A DNA stretch of 64,000 bases, from NCBI GenBank assembly GCA_012845835.1, contig JABAKD010000011.1:1056501-1120500 (forward strand), given 5' to 3'. The stretch comes from Undaria pinnatifida (Eukaryota > Sar > Phaeophyceae > Laminariales > Alariaceae). Positions 1 through 11,848 of this stretch are shown in pieces (within the stretch, counting starts at the first letter, position 1; each line of letters begins with the position of its first letter). The position numbers and the translations under genes were made by a program. A model generated the notes under the pieces. It made no database searches. It saw only the letters and a list, made by a program, of their open reading frames with translations, and was not told where the DNA came from.

Positions 1-339
1 AAGGACTTGTTATCAACAGTTATAATGGTAGCAACCATACGTACTTCATCCCAAAAGGTAGTAAGTTGTTATGATTCATAATATGCCAGTGTTAATATTA
101 TGAGTACAGCTTACAATAGCATTAGCTTTTAGTAGATCTGTGCACCGGTACCAATCTTGTTATGGTGATGCTAAATACGCCACCGGGACGGTGATGTATC
201 TAAGTTCCAAAGCACGGGAGACCAGGTCGGGTAAAAAACCCATCTGTGTAATAAATGTACGGTAATGATTATAGTATACTTACAAGTTGACGCTGGAACT
301 CGCGCAGCAGCGACCTCGAAATGGGCTACTATTTTTTGG

Positions 340-525
340 CACCGTGTGAGGCTGTGCCCCTAGCAAGTTCTCTCTTGTGTGGTTGGTTGTGGTGTGGAGG
401 ACACGCCGAGGTGGGTCGGCACCTCGGGTCAGCACGTTCAACTCGTGATGACCTGGAACTTGCGTGTAATGAGGCGGTATCACGAAGGGGAAGGGGACCT
501 CGTATCCACGACTGTGTAAATTAGA
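340..525 (+). repeat. Dispersed repeat, copy 1 (second copy 7590-7790)
   Basis: About 190 bases beginning GAGGCTGTGCCCCTA recur with modest divergence at 7590-7790. Shared blocks include CACACCGAGGTGGGTC, CACCTCGGGTCAGCACG, TGTAATGAGGCGGTA and AGGGGAAGGGGACCT. Both copies lie in U2AF introns in the same orientation. Short ORFs across it are not conserved between copies, so it is not called coding. Confidence 0.7.
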
Positions 526-849
526 AATTGCCATTCGGTGGTACAAAACGATTGAGCCCTTCAGGGTTTCAGATATGTCTGCAATAAATGACTACTACGA
601 CATCGGCCAAGCAAAGCGGCTCGTGCTAAAAGGGCAGGGGATGTCCCCAGAGTTCAAGGAGCTGCCTGGTATGCGACACGCACGTATCATGGTCGTACTC
701 ATAAGTGCTGCACGCTCTTCCTACACACACGCGTGTATAGGCCCCAATCATGTATCCCCCCGCCCTCGCGCCCATGGCCTAGATATTATAAGGGATAAAA
801 CTCAAAAACGCGAACGGGATACCAACGTTATTGGCCTAGGTTTATAACG

Positions 850-1335
850 ATACTGCTGTATTTGGAGCACGAATTGGCCAAAAAGAGGTACTGCTGTACT
901 GTACCGCTATTATTGTGGAGCCCCGTCAGTGATCTTTTGTTGGGCCAAAAAGGGGTACAATACTGTACTCCTATGACGATACAGCTGTATTTGAAACACG
1001 AATTGGCCAAAAAGAGGTACTGTACTGTACCGCTATTATTGTGGACCCCCGTCAGTGATTTTGTTTTGGTCAAAAAGAGGTACAGGACTGTACTCCTACC
1101 GTGGAGCTTGTCTTGGTTTGGCCAAAAAGAGGCACCGTACTGCATGCACCCCTGTTATCGTGGAGACCCGTCAGTCAGAAATGCTTTGGTCGAAAAGAGG
1201 TACGTTGTACTCTTGCTATCGTGGAGCCCGTCAGTCAGAAATGGTTTGGCCAAAAAGAGGTACTGTACTGCATACACCCCTGTTGTCGTGGAGACCTGTC
1301 AGTCAGAAATGCTTTGGCCAAAAAGGGTTACTCCA
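850..1335 (+). repeat. Tandem repeat with GGCCAAAAAGAGGTACTG core
   Basis: Irregular units of about 60 to 115 bases, each with a GGCCAAAAAGAGGTACTG-like block followed by TGTGGAGCCCGTCAGT, repeat about seven times just before the U2AF exon at 1404. The long ORFs across this array (862-1419, 1055-1564) are products of the repeat. Confidence 0.8.
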
Positions 1336-1403
1336 CCCATTCGCAGTACGCGTCTATTCGGCTTCCCCTCCCCGTACACAACCCGTTTTTTCGCTGCGAT
1401 CAG

Positions 1404-4400
1404 GTCCGGGAGCTGCTGAGTGCCTTCGGGGCTCTCAAGTCGTTCCATCTCGTGAGGGACCCGGGCTCCCCCACGTCAAAGGGTTACGGCTTCTGCGAGT
1501 ACATCAACCCTGCGGTCACGGCTATCGCCTGCGAGGGCCTGCACGGAATGACCCTGGGGGATAAGACCCTTACCGTTCGGCCGGCCACAGATAGGGGGTG
1601 AGGGCCTTTCTTTTTGTTGTTCTTGAGGGGTGTTTTTTTTTCTTTTTTTCTAAACGCGTCAGCTTTGCTGAGGATAGTTACCTTGCTACTAGTACAACGG
1701 AGTGCCAGATAGTCCATTGTAACCTATCGATTGCGCTGTCGTTAACATATCATACGTAGTCATCTGGTATACGTAGCTCGTACATGGTAGGACGCAGCAG
1801 CATGGCGCGCTGTTATACACGACTGGTATACACGAGTTAGTACGTAGACATTTTCAGAGAGTGTCGGATCAGTTCGTTAAGGATAGGTACTACCCTTTGG
1901 TACGGAGCAGCACGAGGCGCTTCGGCGATACCAGTGCAAGGAGTGTGATATGTAGTATCACACACAGGTACCAGATACACACGTACCTCGTAGGATCATA
2001 GGATCATGTGAATCTAGTAGATCGTATATCGTAGATTGCGGCGGAACCCTAAAATGTCGGTCGTAGTTTACAGTTGGCCCGAGATGTTTTGTACCAGTAT
2101 GTTTTTGGGGTAACCACACCACTTGCTTTTGGGTGGTTCGTACGCTTTCATAGGGTGTTGAGCTGTGATCGATCGAGCATGCACCACGCACACTCACAAC
2201 ATAACACAACTCCACAGCACCACTCTTCGTTTTTCGTCTCTTCTTCGAGACCGCGCTAACAACAAGTACACCACTGCCCTTGGGGGCGTCTTTTTGTCAT
2301 CAGCTCTGCTGAGCTTGAAACTTGACCGCAACGGCAGAGTAACATGTGCTGAGTGCTTACCTTTCGCGCCAGGTCTGGCATTCGCACACAGCCACAGATG
2401 ACGTATCTCCCCCATGAGGTTATGAGCCTCGCCTATCATGGGGAAGATACACCCCCCGTGGCTGCGTGCGATCTGGGTCATGCCAGATCTGGCACGAGAG
2501 GTAAGCACTCAGCACATGTTACTCTGCCGTTGCGGTCAAGTTTCAAGCTCAGCAGAGCTGATGACAAAAAGACGCCCCCAAGGGCAGTGGTGTACTTGTT
2601 GTTAGCGCGGTCTCGAAGAAGAGACGAAAAACGAAGAGTGGTGCTGTGGAGTTGTGTTATGTTGTGAGTGTGCGTGGTGCATGCTCGATCGATCACAGCT
2701 CAACACCCTATGAAAGCGTACGAACCACCCAAAAGCAAGTGGTGTGGTTACCCCAAAAACATACTGGTACAAAACATCTCGGGCCAACTGTAAACTACGA
2801 CCGACATTTTAGGGTTCCGCCGCAATCTACGATATACGATCTACTAGATTCACATGATCCTATGATCCTACGAGGTACGTGTGTATCTGGTACCTGTGTA
2901 TGATACTACATATCACACTCCTTGCACTGGTATCGCCGAAGCGCCTCGTGCTGCCCCGTACCAAAGGGTAGTACCTATCCTTAACGAACTGATCCGACAC
3001 TCTCTGAAAATGTCTACGTACTAACTCGTGTGTACCAGTCGTGTATAACAGCGCGTCATGCTGCTGCGTCCTACCATGTACGAGCTACGTATACCAGATG
3101 ACCACGTATGATATGTTAACGACAGCGCAATCGATAGGTTACAATGGACTATCTGGCACTCCGTTGTACTAGTAGCAAGGTAACTATCCTCAACACGACT
3201 CCGCGATGGAGGTAACATATAATACATCGACTTGGCGTTAAACTGCAAAATCGGACTACTAAAAGCAAAACTTCAATAAATGTGCGCTTGCTCGATACTT
3301 ACTGCAAGTACTTAGTGTCATCAACCTATTCCAAGATGTTTTTCAGACAGTTCTGACACTCGTTGCTTGGCCAGAGTTCTTGTCTGAACTACTCGTCTGC
3401 ATATTTAGGAAGTAGAATCAATCGCAATGTCGCAACAAAGTTTGATTACTCCATGTCATCCACCCCAGAAGAGATGTTACATCAGCCCTAAGAGATGTTA
3501 TGTACAGCGAAAATAGTCTGGCAGCCTAGCCACGTTTTTGACCGCCCTCCCGTACAATGAAGACGTGTGATACTACAACTATGAAGCGAATAAGTTTCGC
3601 TGTTATCTGGGGCTGAACTGCCTTTAGGTGCAACAAGCTGTGAGTTCGATAAAATTTAGGATCGATACTCATCTTTGCAAGCTGCGTGATACACCGGCCG
3701 CTCGTTTGACCTACGAATGTTGTGAGGCTGTTTTTTATTGTGCTTGCTCACGTTGTTTAGGTGACGGTTGGTGTGGGGTGTGGATGCTGTTTAAGTGATG
3801 GTTGTTGTTCAAATGACGGTTGCTGTTGAAGTGACGGTTTCTGTCCAAGTCACGGTTGCTGTTGAATTGACGATCGCTGTTTAAGTCGCTACTTTAGTGA
3901 CGATATCTGCTTAGGTGGCGGTTGCTGTGAAAGTGACGGACAGAAACACGTGCTTATGGCGCACAGCGGTTCTGATCCGCCAGCTGCCGTTGTAGACGAT
4001 CGTACACGGAATGGTGATGTTAATATCATTATTGCTGCTGGTGTTCCTGTTGTTGTGGTGGTGGTGGTAATCGTGTTGGTGTGTTGGTGAGTTGATGTTC
4101 TTGTTCTTGTTTTTATTGCTGCCGTCCTCACATTTTAGCTCATTGCTATCATCAGCCCGTGGTCACAAGACAGACTCCAACAATTGTATGACACCCGCAC
4201 TCTTTATTTCGTTGTCGTGCTTTTACCTGTTCGGCAATGCAGCTCCCCGGCCCCGCAGCCGACGCACTTCCAGCAGCACCCACCACAGGGCATGGGTCAG
4301 ATGCAAATGGGCGCTCCTCCGATGGGGCTTACTGCGGCGCCTACGCAGCAGGAGCACATGCAGCTAGCGCAGGTGACGACTCGTCAAATATCGGACAGGT

Positions 4401-7400
4401 TTTTGGGTAGGCGCGAGTATGATGGGATTCAAACTGAATATCTTCAATGCATACCGGCCGTGCGTGCGTACACACAAGAGAAAGCTCTCATATAGGATGA
4501 AACGCTTTTTTTTTTGTTTCTTTTGGTCTTGCGTACGTACAACAAAGTTTCCGTGTGCAGGACGATGAGAGGTTGGACGTGTTAGTCCTGTTGACCCTGG
4601 TATCAGCAGGGGAGTCACCGACCTGTATCATTCACGAGGGCATACACACCCCGAAGCAGGCGCGATTGAAGTATCAAACGCAGCTGGCAAATATGAGCTT
4701 CGATGCAATTTCGATCTCAGCTGACAGCTGAACTGTATTTTTCATAATTCTCTATATAGAATGACCAGGTATACAACAAGTGGTCCGTCGCGCTCGGTTC
4801 TTGTTGCGCCGTTCTGCGCTGTTACTTGAAAATATTTCTCCATATCGAAGTGTACAGCAAGCTGGTTCCGTCGCGCTCGGTTCTTGTTTCGCCGTTCTAC
4901 GCCGTCACCAAGAGGCAGCTCTCGGTCGACGGCCAAATGTGCTACGAGAGACAGCGGTTTAACCCGGGCTTCTCACGGGTCGGTTCACTTCAAAAGGGCC
5001 GGGTCGGGTGAGGGTGACCCGACACGATCTGATCCGACCCGACCCGTGATATTTGAAAACCTGTTGACCCGACCCGACCCGACTCATGAGACCTGCTGAC
5101 CAGGCCCGGCTGGACCCGTGAGAGTTTAGAAACCTTCTGACCCGGCCCGCGGATGGAGTTATGACCCGTGAAAAGCACTGGGTTTGACCCCTTTGACTGA
5201 CTGCCCGCCTTCGTACGATATTGATATTTCACCTCGGGCGGGTCACGATCATACAGATCATATAGATCATATATGAAATATAGATCCTGTATTTGTCGTC
5301 ATGAGTTGTTATGCAGGATCCGTATATATATATATATATTAGAGTACATATCCAACCCGGGAAACACGTGCTGGATCGTGCAGATCGTATGGCTCCTACC
5401 GGGTAACATGAGCTAGACTACTCAGTTCTTCCCTGATTGATCTAGATCGTCAAGTGAGGATCGGTGATCTGACCAATAATCACAGAAGTTTTGCGTCTGT
5501 CATTAGCCAAAAGAGTCCACAAAGACCAGACTACTATTAGTAGCATGTTTGCCGACAGCAGTTTTTGTTATCCTTATCTTATTCCAGTGCAAGCTTTCAA
5601 CGACTCCCCTATTTTTGTCGCCTTTAACATTTTTCCAGCTCCTAAACAAGTTTTGTTCTAATTCGACGTGTTTTGCTTCCATAATGGGAGTGCAGTGCTA
5701 ACAGAGGTACACTGACGATCCCTCGTGTTTTTTTTATTGCCTTTTACGGGAGGTTGTTCAAGCTGTGGCTACACTTGACCCCAACGCCGCACAAGCCGCT
5801 ATGAACTCCATCGTCTCGGGTGCTTGGTCCCCTACTACTTGCGTCATTGCCGACCACAATTTTGACTGTCCTCATCACACTTGTTCCAGTGCACACTCTC
5901 AACGACCCCTTCCCCCCCCCGTTTTACCGTCGTTTTTTAACTCATCCTTGTGTACTCCTTGCCAATTGCGATGGGTGCAGGCTATGGCTGCACTTGACCC
6001 CAACGCGGCACAAGCTGCTATGAACTCCATGGTCCCGGGTGCTGGTGGCGGGGGTGGGGGTGGCGGGATGCCGTCGGCGGCGGCGGAGTCGGCTGTTGCT
6101 GCTAACTTGATCCGTGCTGTTCCACCGACCCGCGTGTTGGTTCTTCTCAACATGGTCACGGAGGCGGAGCTCATGGATCCTCAAGAGTACGAGGTGGGCT
6201 CGAGCTGCTTGCGTGTAAAGGTCCCAGCGCTTCACCCGTGTTTTTGGGGACAACTGAGTTGGAATTTGTATGAGATTTTGATGCACTATTAAGGGTAGAA
6301 AGGGCTAACCCCTGTAGAACTGCACCCACTTTTTGAAAGATAAGCTACTTGGAAGCAGTATAAGATATTTTTGCTCTAGAAATCGATGCCAATCGACGAG
6401 CGTGCAAAGCTGAAAAGTGGGGATGGTGAACCCTATGCGCGATACAAATGAAAACAAGTACCGGGGGGGAGAAAGGAAGACACCCCTGTGACCATGACCT
6501 TGTGGCTTGTCCGGAAGGTCGCTGAGGGTAAAATGTCTTACAACAGAGAGGTTGAGCTGCAAAATGTCTTACTACAGAAAGGTTGAGCTGGAGAGTACAG
6601 AGCACAGGTGATGAATAAAAAACAAAAATTAAAGAGTACCAGGTACTCTATATGAATAGTAGAAACGTCAACACCTTTAGCACTGCATGTGCTCCTTTTG
6701 TACTCTCGTGCTGGAGGTTCCTAAATGCGGCGCAAAAAAATATATGGAATGCCTCGCTCCGGGAACAAGACGATTACTATTACTAGAGTGGACACAAATA
6801 TAACCACATTTACATTGGCTTATAGTTACGAGGAATCATGTCTTACATTTAGACCCAGTTTGGCAGAAATCGAGTTGGATCATGTTTGCAGCAGCTGTGA
6901 TGTGCAATACCATATGGTATGTACAGCACGCTTGCTACCCGGTGGTGTACCACTGCTGTACAAGTTGCCTCTGGGAAGGACAGACTAGCATGCGTGCCCG
7001 GCATGCTTATTAATAGCCGCCATACTTATGCCCCATATTTTTTCGCCATCCTTCCTCGCCGCAGCTATTCGTCGTGCTTATTCGCCAGGCTTTCTCTCAC
7101 TCGCCGTGCATTATTCGCCGGGTGTGTAATCGCCATACCTATTCGCGGTACATGCTTCGGTCGCAATGCGTAGTTGCCATGCTTGTCCGCCATGCTTGCC
7201 CGCAATGCTAACCTCCGTGCATGCGTACTCACCGTGCTTATTCGCTATGCTTTATGTGCGCCATAGTTACTTGTCGTGCAATGCTGGTTGTAACAGCATT
7301 CGACTTGCTTCTTTGCCATGCTTTTTCGCTTTGCTTAATTCGCTGTATTCATTCGCCATGCTTATTTCGCTACATGTATGCTTGTTCACCATGCTTGTTT

Positions 7401-8660
7401 CCAGGACATCGTGGATGACATCCAGCAAGAGTGTTCCTCGCATGGGACCGTTTTGTCTGTCAACGTGCCGCGCCCAGGACAAGCAGACGCCAGCCGTGCT
7501 GTAGGTCAGTGCACACGTATAATCTCCCGAGTGTCATACCTGATATCACACGGACAAAGAAACATTTCGTAAATTATTTCAACTAATCCAGTTGTGGGGC
7601 TGTGCCCCTATTAGTAGCAGGTTCTCTCTTTTGTGGTTGTGGTGTGGAAGACACACCGAGGTGGGTCCGTACCTCGGGTCAGCACGGAACGGAGTCTGGG
7701 ACCTCTGGCGACCTAGAACTTGTGTGTAATGAGGCGGTACTATCCAGGGGAAGGGGACCTGATATTCACGCAGTGGCTTATTCTCTTTAGAACTTCCCCC
7801 ACGTGTTCGGGACGAGCTTCTTAGGATTTTGCTTGGATCGTTTTGCCAGTAGCAAAAGGGTGTTAGGACTGGTCACTCGTTTTTGGCGTGGGTTTTGGGC
7901 GTGCGATTATTTTCTCAGTGGTACAAAATTGCATGACCAAATATCTTTACTATCGTTACGACGTACCGTAAATCTCTGTTGTACTGAATGGAGTAGTAGG
8001 TGAATCTCGACCCTAGTAAAGTCAAAGGTCGTGGGTTCAAGTGTCACCGAGTGCATGTTCGCGCTCGTATATTGGGACTTTTTCTTGAGTTAAAGTTGAT
8101 GAGAGGAAAACGCGAGAGCGTGAGTTAGCCAAATTCAATGAAAATCGACGAGCATATAAAGCTGAACAGTGGGAATGCTGAACCCTATGCACGATAAAAA
8201 TGAAGGCACATGGGGGAGAAGGGAAGGCACGTGAGAACACAGCTTGTCCAGAAGGTTGCTGAGGGTATGACCTCTTACGAGTTTAGCTGACCTCTTACGA
8301 GTTTAGCTGGAGACAAAAAGTCACGTTGAAAAAAAAAGATTGTGACTAAATAACTTAACTAGAATGAAGAATCGGCACAGACGCTAGACGTGCTGGATGT
8401 TCGTGGGTAAACGAGAACGATTAAATGTGCAACTTCGCTCTTCCTCTTCCTCCTCCTCCTGCTCCTCCTCCTCCTCCTCCTCCTCCTTCTCCCCGTTCTA
8501 TCTCCTCCTACCCCTGGCAGGCAAAGTATTTGTCGAGTACGACTCGAAGGAGAGCGCTCAGAAGGCCGCCCTCTCGTTGGCCGGTCGCCAGTTCGCCCAA
8601 AACATCGTCAAGGTCGAATACGTTAACGAAGAAAAGTTTGCACGCAGGGATTTCGACTGA
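1404..8660 (+). CDS. U2AF2: U2 snRNP auxiliary factor large subunit (U2AF65-like), 3' part of gene, 5 exons
   Basis: Splicing factor that binds the polypyrimidine tract before 3' splice sites and recruits U2 snRNP in the nucleus. Exons, joined by phase: 1404-1597, 4243-4372, 5981-6193, 7405-7504, 8521-8660 (TGA at 8658). Exon 1 gives the second half of RRM2, including the RNP1-like stretch KGYGFCEY and the family signature GDKTLTVRPAT. Exon 2 is a Gln/Met/Pro-rich linker. Exon 3 has the DPNAAQAAMNS linker, a Gly run, then RRM3/UHM strand 1 (TRVLVLLNMVTEAEL). Exons 4-5 complete the UHM: DIVDDIQQECSSHG, GKVFVEYDSKESAQKA, and the C-terminal RRDFD, close to the RRDFW end of animal U2AF65. All introns are GT-AG and phases match (2,0,0,1). 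The N-terminal RS region, RRM1 and the start of RRM2 lie left of the window. Identification is firm; exact ends of the linker exons are hand-called. Confidence 0.92.
1671..3190. mobile_element. 1.5 kb near-perfect palindrome (foldback-type element)
   Basis: Positions 1671 onward (AGGATAGTTACCTTGCTACT) are the reverse complement of the sequence ending at 3190, and the symmetry continues inward to a centre near 2430. Arms of about 710-750 bases match almost base for base, with only scattered differences; the 2380-2480 centre is itself mostly complementary. Outside 1671 and 3190 the symmetry stops. Mirror-image ORFs on both strands follow from the palindrome and have no recognisable domain. Lies in the U2AF intron between 1597 and 4243. 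Confidence 0.88.
3725..3935 (+). repeat. ~21 bp tandem repeat (GTGACGGTTGCTGTT type)
   Basis: Degenerate units such as GTGACGGTTGCTGTTGAA recur about nine times in the U2AF intron upstream of the exon at 4243. No coding signal. Confidence 0.7.
4975..5185 (+). repeat. GACCCGACCCG-type satellite, copy 1
   Basis: Short GACCC/CGACC units interspersed with GATATTTGAAAACCT-like spacers. The same satellite reappears at 49625-49965, 50990-51290 and briefly near 58946-58975, so it is dispersed across introns of different genes. Confidence 0.8.
5759..5829 (+). repeat. Partial copy of U2AF exon 3 in the preceding intron
   Basis: This stretch reads AVATLDPNAAQAAMNSIVSG, a near copy of the first ~22 codons of the true exon at 5981 (AMAALDPNAAQAAMNSMVPG). 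It is preceded by an AG acceptor at 5759-5760. Flanking intron is also copied: a 30-base stretch near 5583-5612 resembles 5885-5914. The copy ends where the Gly run of the real exon would begin and then reads into unrelated intron sequence. It is best seen as a tandem duplication of the acceptor plus exon start; use as an alternative exon is possible but not shown. Confidence 0.75.
6370..6630 (+). mobile_element. SINE-related fragment
   Basis: Shares with the fuller SINE copies at 16575-16866 and 35491-35773 the blocks AATCGACGAGC, CCCTATGCGCGATA, CACCCCTGTGACCA and GGCTTGTCCGGAAG. The 5' tRNA-like head is missing here. Lies in a U2AF intron. Confidence 0.65.
6965..7400 (+). repeat. CGCCATGCTTATTCG-type irregular tandem repeat
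   Basis: Units of 10 to 20 bases built from CGCCATGCTTATTCGC recur with much variation through this part of the intron before the U2AF exon at 7405. Local ORFs are compositional. Confidence 0.65.
7990..8340 (+). mobile_element. tRNA-derived SINE copy with A-rich end
   Basis: A B-box-like GGGTTCAAGTGTCACC at about 8032-8047 is followed by the same body as the SINEs at 16575 and 35491 (GAGAGCGTGAGTTAGC, AAATCGACGAGCA, CCCTATGCACGATAAAAATG, GCTTGTCCAGAAGG) and ends in an A run near 8331. The A box is not clear in this copy. Confidence 0.7.
8430..8505 (+). repeat. (TCC)n polypyrimidine tract before the U2AF last exon
   Basis: CTCCTCCTCCT run up to the CCCCTGGCAG acceptor at 8520; serves as an unusually long polypyrimidine tract. 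ORFs here (poly-Ser/poly-Pro) are artefacts joined to the true exon. Confidence 0.85.
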
Positions 8661-10863
8661 GCCTAGGCCTAAAGCACGCCACGCCTCACGACTAGCCACG
8701 GCCCCACCCTGCTGCTCCAAGCACCACGATATAGTGCAAGACGAATCCAGAATTACTGTTTTTTTTTACCGTGTAGGGCAAGACGAATCCTGACTGATTG
8801 CACGGAGAATCGAACCGAAAACGATCCAGAAAAAATATATATTTTGGGGGGGGTGAGGGGAGGGCGGGGGGGGGGTAGGCGGGTCCGGGGGGTGGGAGGT
8901 AGCGGAGGGGGGGGGGGGGGTCCTGACGCTGCAAGAGTTTTGCAACGCTCCGTGGCTGACGGTAGGTCGAGAACTTTTGCAAGGGTTCCTTAAAATCAGT
9001 CGTGTTTTTATTTACGCTTGGTGGGTGGAGAGGCTCTTCTTGCCTGCGGGGGGGAGGGGGGGCATTTTTGAGGTTTGGTTGCTTGTGTACTCTCAAAAGC
9101 TCTGACGCTGCCGCAGCAAAAACCAGGATGACCGATGATTTGGAGGATCAAGTGGTCAGTTATTCGTGCTTGTTGTCCGTACGCGTGCGTGCAGCCGCGC
9201 GTTTGATGCCCTTGAGCCATCGATGCGGTACGTAAGAGTAAGAAAGTAGGGTAATGCAACGGACCGGGGATCCCCGAGGGGGGCGGGCGTCCCGGGGGGC
9301 CCGAGGGGCCCTGGGGACTCGGGGGCCAAGAAGCCGAAAGGGTGGGGGGGGGCGAAGGGTCTATAGCGAGGGGGGTCTAGCACCATGGCCGGCTCTCCTT
9401 GTCGTATCGGGGTCTAGCGAGCGGGGCTAACCTCCGTACCAAACCACCATTGCTGGCTGTCCTTGTTCTGTTGTGCGGCCATAAATAAATTGATGAGAAC
9501 GTACTTGGGGGCGAGAAAAGGCGGTTTCTGGGCGGGCACAGGGCACAGAGCACATGATGGGTTACTAGCATATTCGGGATAGAAGTTAGGTATTCTTCTG
9601 TCGTCGTAGAATTTGCAAGTTTTGGAAGATGATTTTCAAGTTGACTTGCTTGGTGGTGGTTTTTTTAGTATCTAAGGGAGCTGTCCGGTTGGCGTCGGCA
9701 TCGGTATTGGTATCGCCCATCGAAAAAATAGCGACCGATCTGATTAGGCCGGATCTTTCCTTTCATGAGCAACAGCGGCCGCGACGGCGACGACGGCGGC
9801 GAAGGCGGCGGCGGTTGGCGAAATCGAGCTTCTTAATTTGGAACCGGCAAGTTTTCACACGTGGAACAGATGACGATCTAGATACCAGGTACAACCTAGA
9901 TCCTATCCCTGTCGCTATGATATGTTGCGCAAGATCTTCGTTCGTAGTACAGACACATTCAAGGAAACGTGTGCTAGACCATACAGATGATACGGCTTCA
10001 ACCCGGTAATATGATCTAGGCAGTGTAGATCATAACGATGTATGGATCGTTAACGCCTTCTACCACTGGAAACCCGTTTTCGGGGGATATTACTTGGAAT
10101 TAGTATAGGGGGATTTTGGGGCTCTAAAGGGGTTAATGCGGATCTGGTCTGTCCGATGTGCGCAGGTTTTCTCTGCAGCGACCGCAAACACCATCTCACA
10201 CGTTTTCCAAATGGTCTGTCCCGGAAGTCGTAGATGCATATGTCTAAAGGGGTGAGCTCTGGGGTCTGGTTCGAGGCTCTGTGAAGGATGAGTGAGGTGG
10301 TTGTTGTGCATTTTCCACTCCTCGCCTGGTGCGTTCGAACGTGTTTTTGTGGCTCGTAGTTCTGCTGGGTTGCAACTGCCGGGGGACAACTGGTGGTTGA
10401 TGGTACCTTTTTTTTTTTGCTGGAGTTACTGAGTCTGTCTTATAAGTTTGTGTGTGTAAAAATAGTTGACCTGGCTGAGCTGCTGTGATAGTATGACCAC
10501 ACGTTTGCGATTCAGCCTTGCTTCACTCAGCTTTTAAGAAAAAAAACTTTTCATCTCAGCATCTCAGCACTCACCACTTGACATCAGCAAGATGTTTCGG
10601 TAGCAGTAAGTGGGGCGCAAGAGCCCTGTGCGCTCCTTGGCTCCCGATACGACCGTCCACACCCTCTCAACTAATTAGTCTAATCAATACACAACTTTAG
10701 TGCAACTTTACTAGACAGACCTATGTAGTACCTGTTTAGTGCGTGTGTACGACGTAGTACTGCAATAATAATAATAATTAATCGAACTGAAAGCACTACG
10801 TATAGGGACCAGCAACACGCGTAAACGCATAATCCTTAAAAACTCCGCCCTCCCCTCACCGGT

Positions 10864-11092
10864 TACCGTATTCTACACAAGATAACACACCCACATAAGA
10901 TACCACACCCCCCACAGAATACGACACCCCGGTGATAATTTTTGGGGCTCGAAATATAGCGCCTTAGTCTAATACCAAGTAATATGGCGACAGAAGATAC
11001 CACACCCCCCACAGAATACCACACCCGGTGATAATATTTTCAAGCGCTCAAATGTATCACCGGGGGTGTGTTATCTTGTGTAGAATACGGTA
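10864..11092. mobile_element. 229 bp MITE with ~29 bp terminal inverted repeats
   Basis: The left end reads TACCGTATTCTACACAAGAT and continues AACACACCC; the right end is its exact reverse complement, ending ...ATACGGTA at 11092. The interior is short, non-coding and carries repeated ATACCACACCCCCCACAGAA blocks. The element at 42213-43653 has related termini (TACCGTAACTGACACA), so these belong to one family. Confidence 0.82.
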
Positions 11093-11095
11093 TTC

Positions 11096-11410
11096 GACTT
11101 ACAGAATTCACTTGATAATAAACTCAAAAAATGCATTTCCGTCCACAGCTGTCAGATCTTGTCCCCCTCAGAAACGTTTTTTTTTTATAGTTTCCGCACA
11201 CAAACTGTCTAACATCACCCTGTTGACCCTGATAGCTACACTGTAGTAGTAGTTGCAAGGGGAGTCGCCGGCCTATACCCTTGATGAGGGCACACAACCC
11301 GTAATACGCGCGATCGGAGTATCACACACAGCTTGCAAAGATGAGTTTCGACAAAATGTTCGATCTCACAGCTGTCAGCTGGATGGAGTGTATTTTCATT
11401 TTTATTATAT
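11096..11410 (+). repeat. ~290 bp dispersed repeat, copy 1
   Basis: Nearly the same sequence occurs at 13578-13870 (+) and, reverse-complemented, at 31742-32010. Shared blocks: ATCACCCTGTTGACCCTGAT, CGCGCGATCGGAGTATCACA, CAGCTTGCAAAGATGAGTTT and TTCGATCTCACAGCTG. Shorter pieces appear at 4630-4740, 14278-14310, 15305-15350, 27245-27305, 35775-35882, 38845-38915, 42170-42195 and 60925-61000 in both orientations. No coding capacity; class unknown. Confidence 0.85.
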
Positions 11411-11848
11411 ATTTCAATTGATATATTTCGTTGGCAGTACACAGAGGCACAGCACGCCAAATGCATAATAATATCGTCGGTGGCGCTGCATTTACATAAA
11501 GTGATCCCCTATTAAATTATCCAATATCCAGTCCGCGCAGCGCTCACCATTTTCTGTCAAACCACGTCCTACTTTTGGTGCTCAACACTACACGTTACTG
11601 TCCGATAAACACCTGGACCCAACCGCTCCTCGACGTACCGGTACGTCCACGCACGCTTCAAACCGCAAACAAGCACCAGAGGCTGGCGGGGACATTTGGA
11701 GTTTTCGTTGTCGCGCATAAAGCCTCCACACAGGTACAATCCCGGTATTTTTTTGTTGTGTTTTTTCTGGTTCACATCCAGCAGAAACTATAGCGGTAGG
11801 CAAACAAGCAACCCTCGCAGAAGAACATCTAAACCTACCAGTACCAGC

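Larger units (their letters stand above)
8661..11848. other. Intergenic region downstream of U2AF
   Basis: No exon with a recognisable domain was found. Contents: G-rich tracts near 8845-8935 and 9265-9350, an Arg-rich GGCGACGACGGCGG tract near 9780-9815, a reverse-complement relative (10068-10135) of a repeat also present at 15140-15235, and a 229 bp inverted-repeat element at 10864-11092. ORF 9629-10009 has an Arg run from a CGG/GCG repeat and no other support. Confidence 0.5.

Noticed and set aside
862-1601. Three overlapping long ORFs (up to 185 codons) before the U2AF exon
   Set aside because: They arise from a tandem repeat with GGCCAAAAAGAGGTAC units. Only the portion from 1404 in the frame of VRELLSAFG is real coding sequence.
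2165-2903. Mirrored ORF pairs on both strands
   Set aside because: They are the two arms of the palindrome read in opposite directions; no domain or codon signal.
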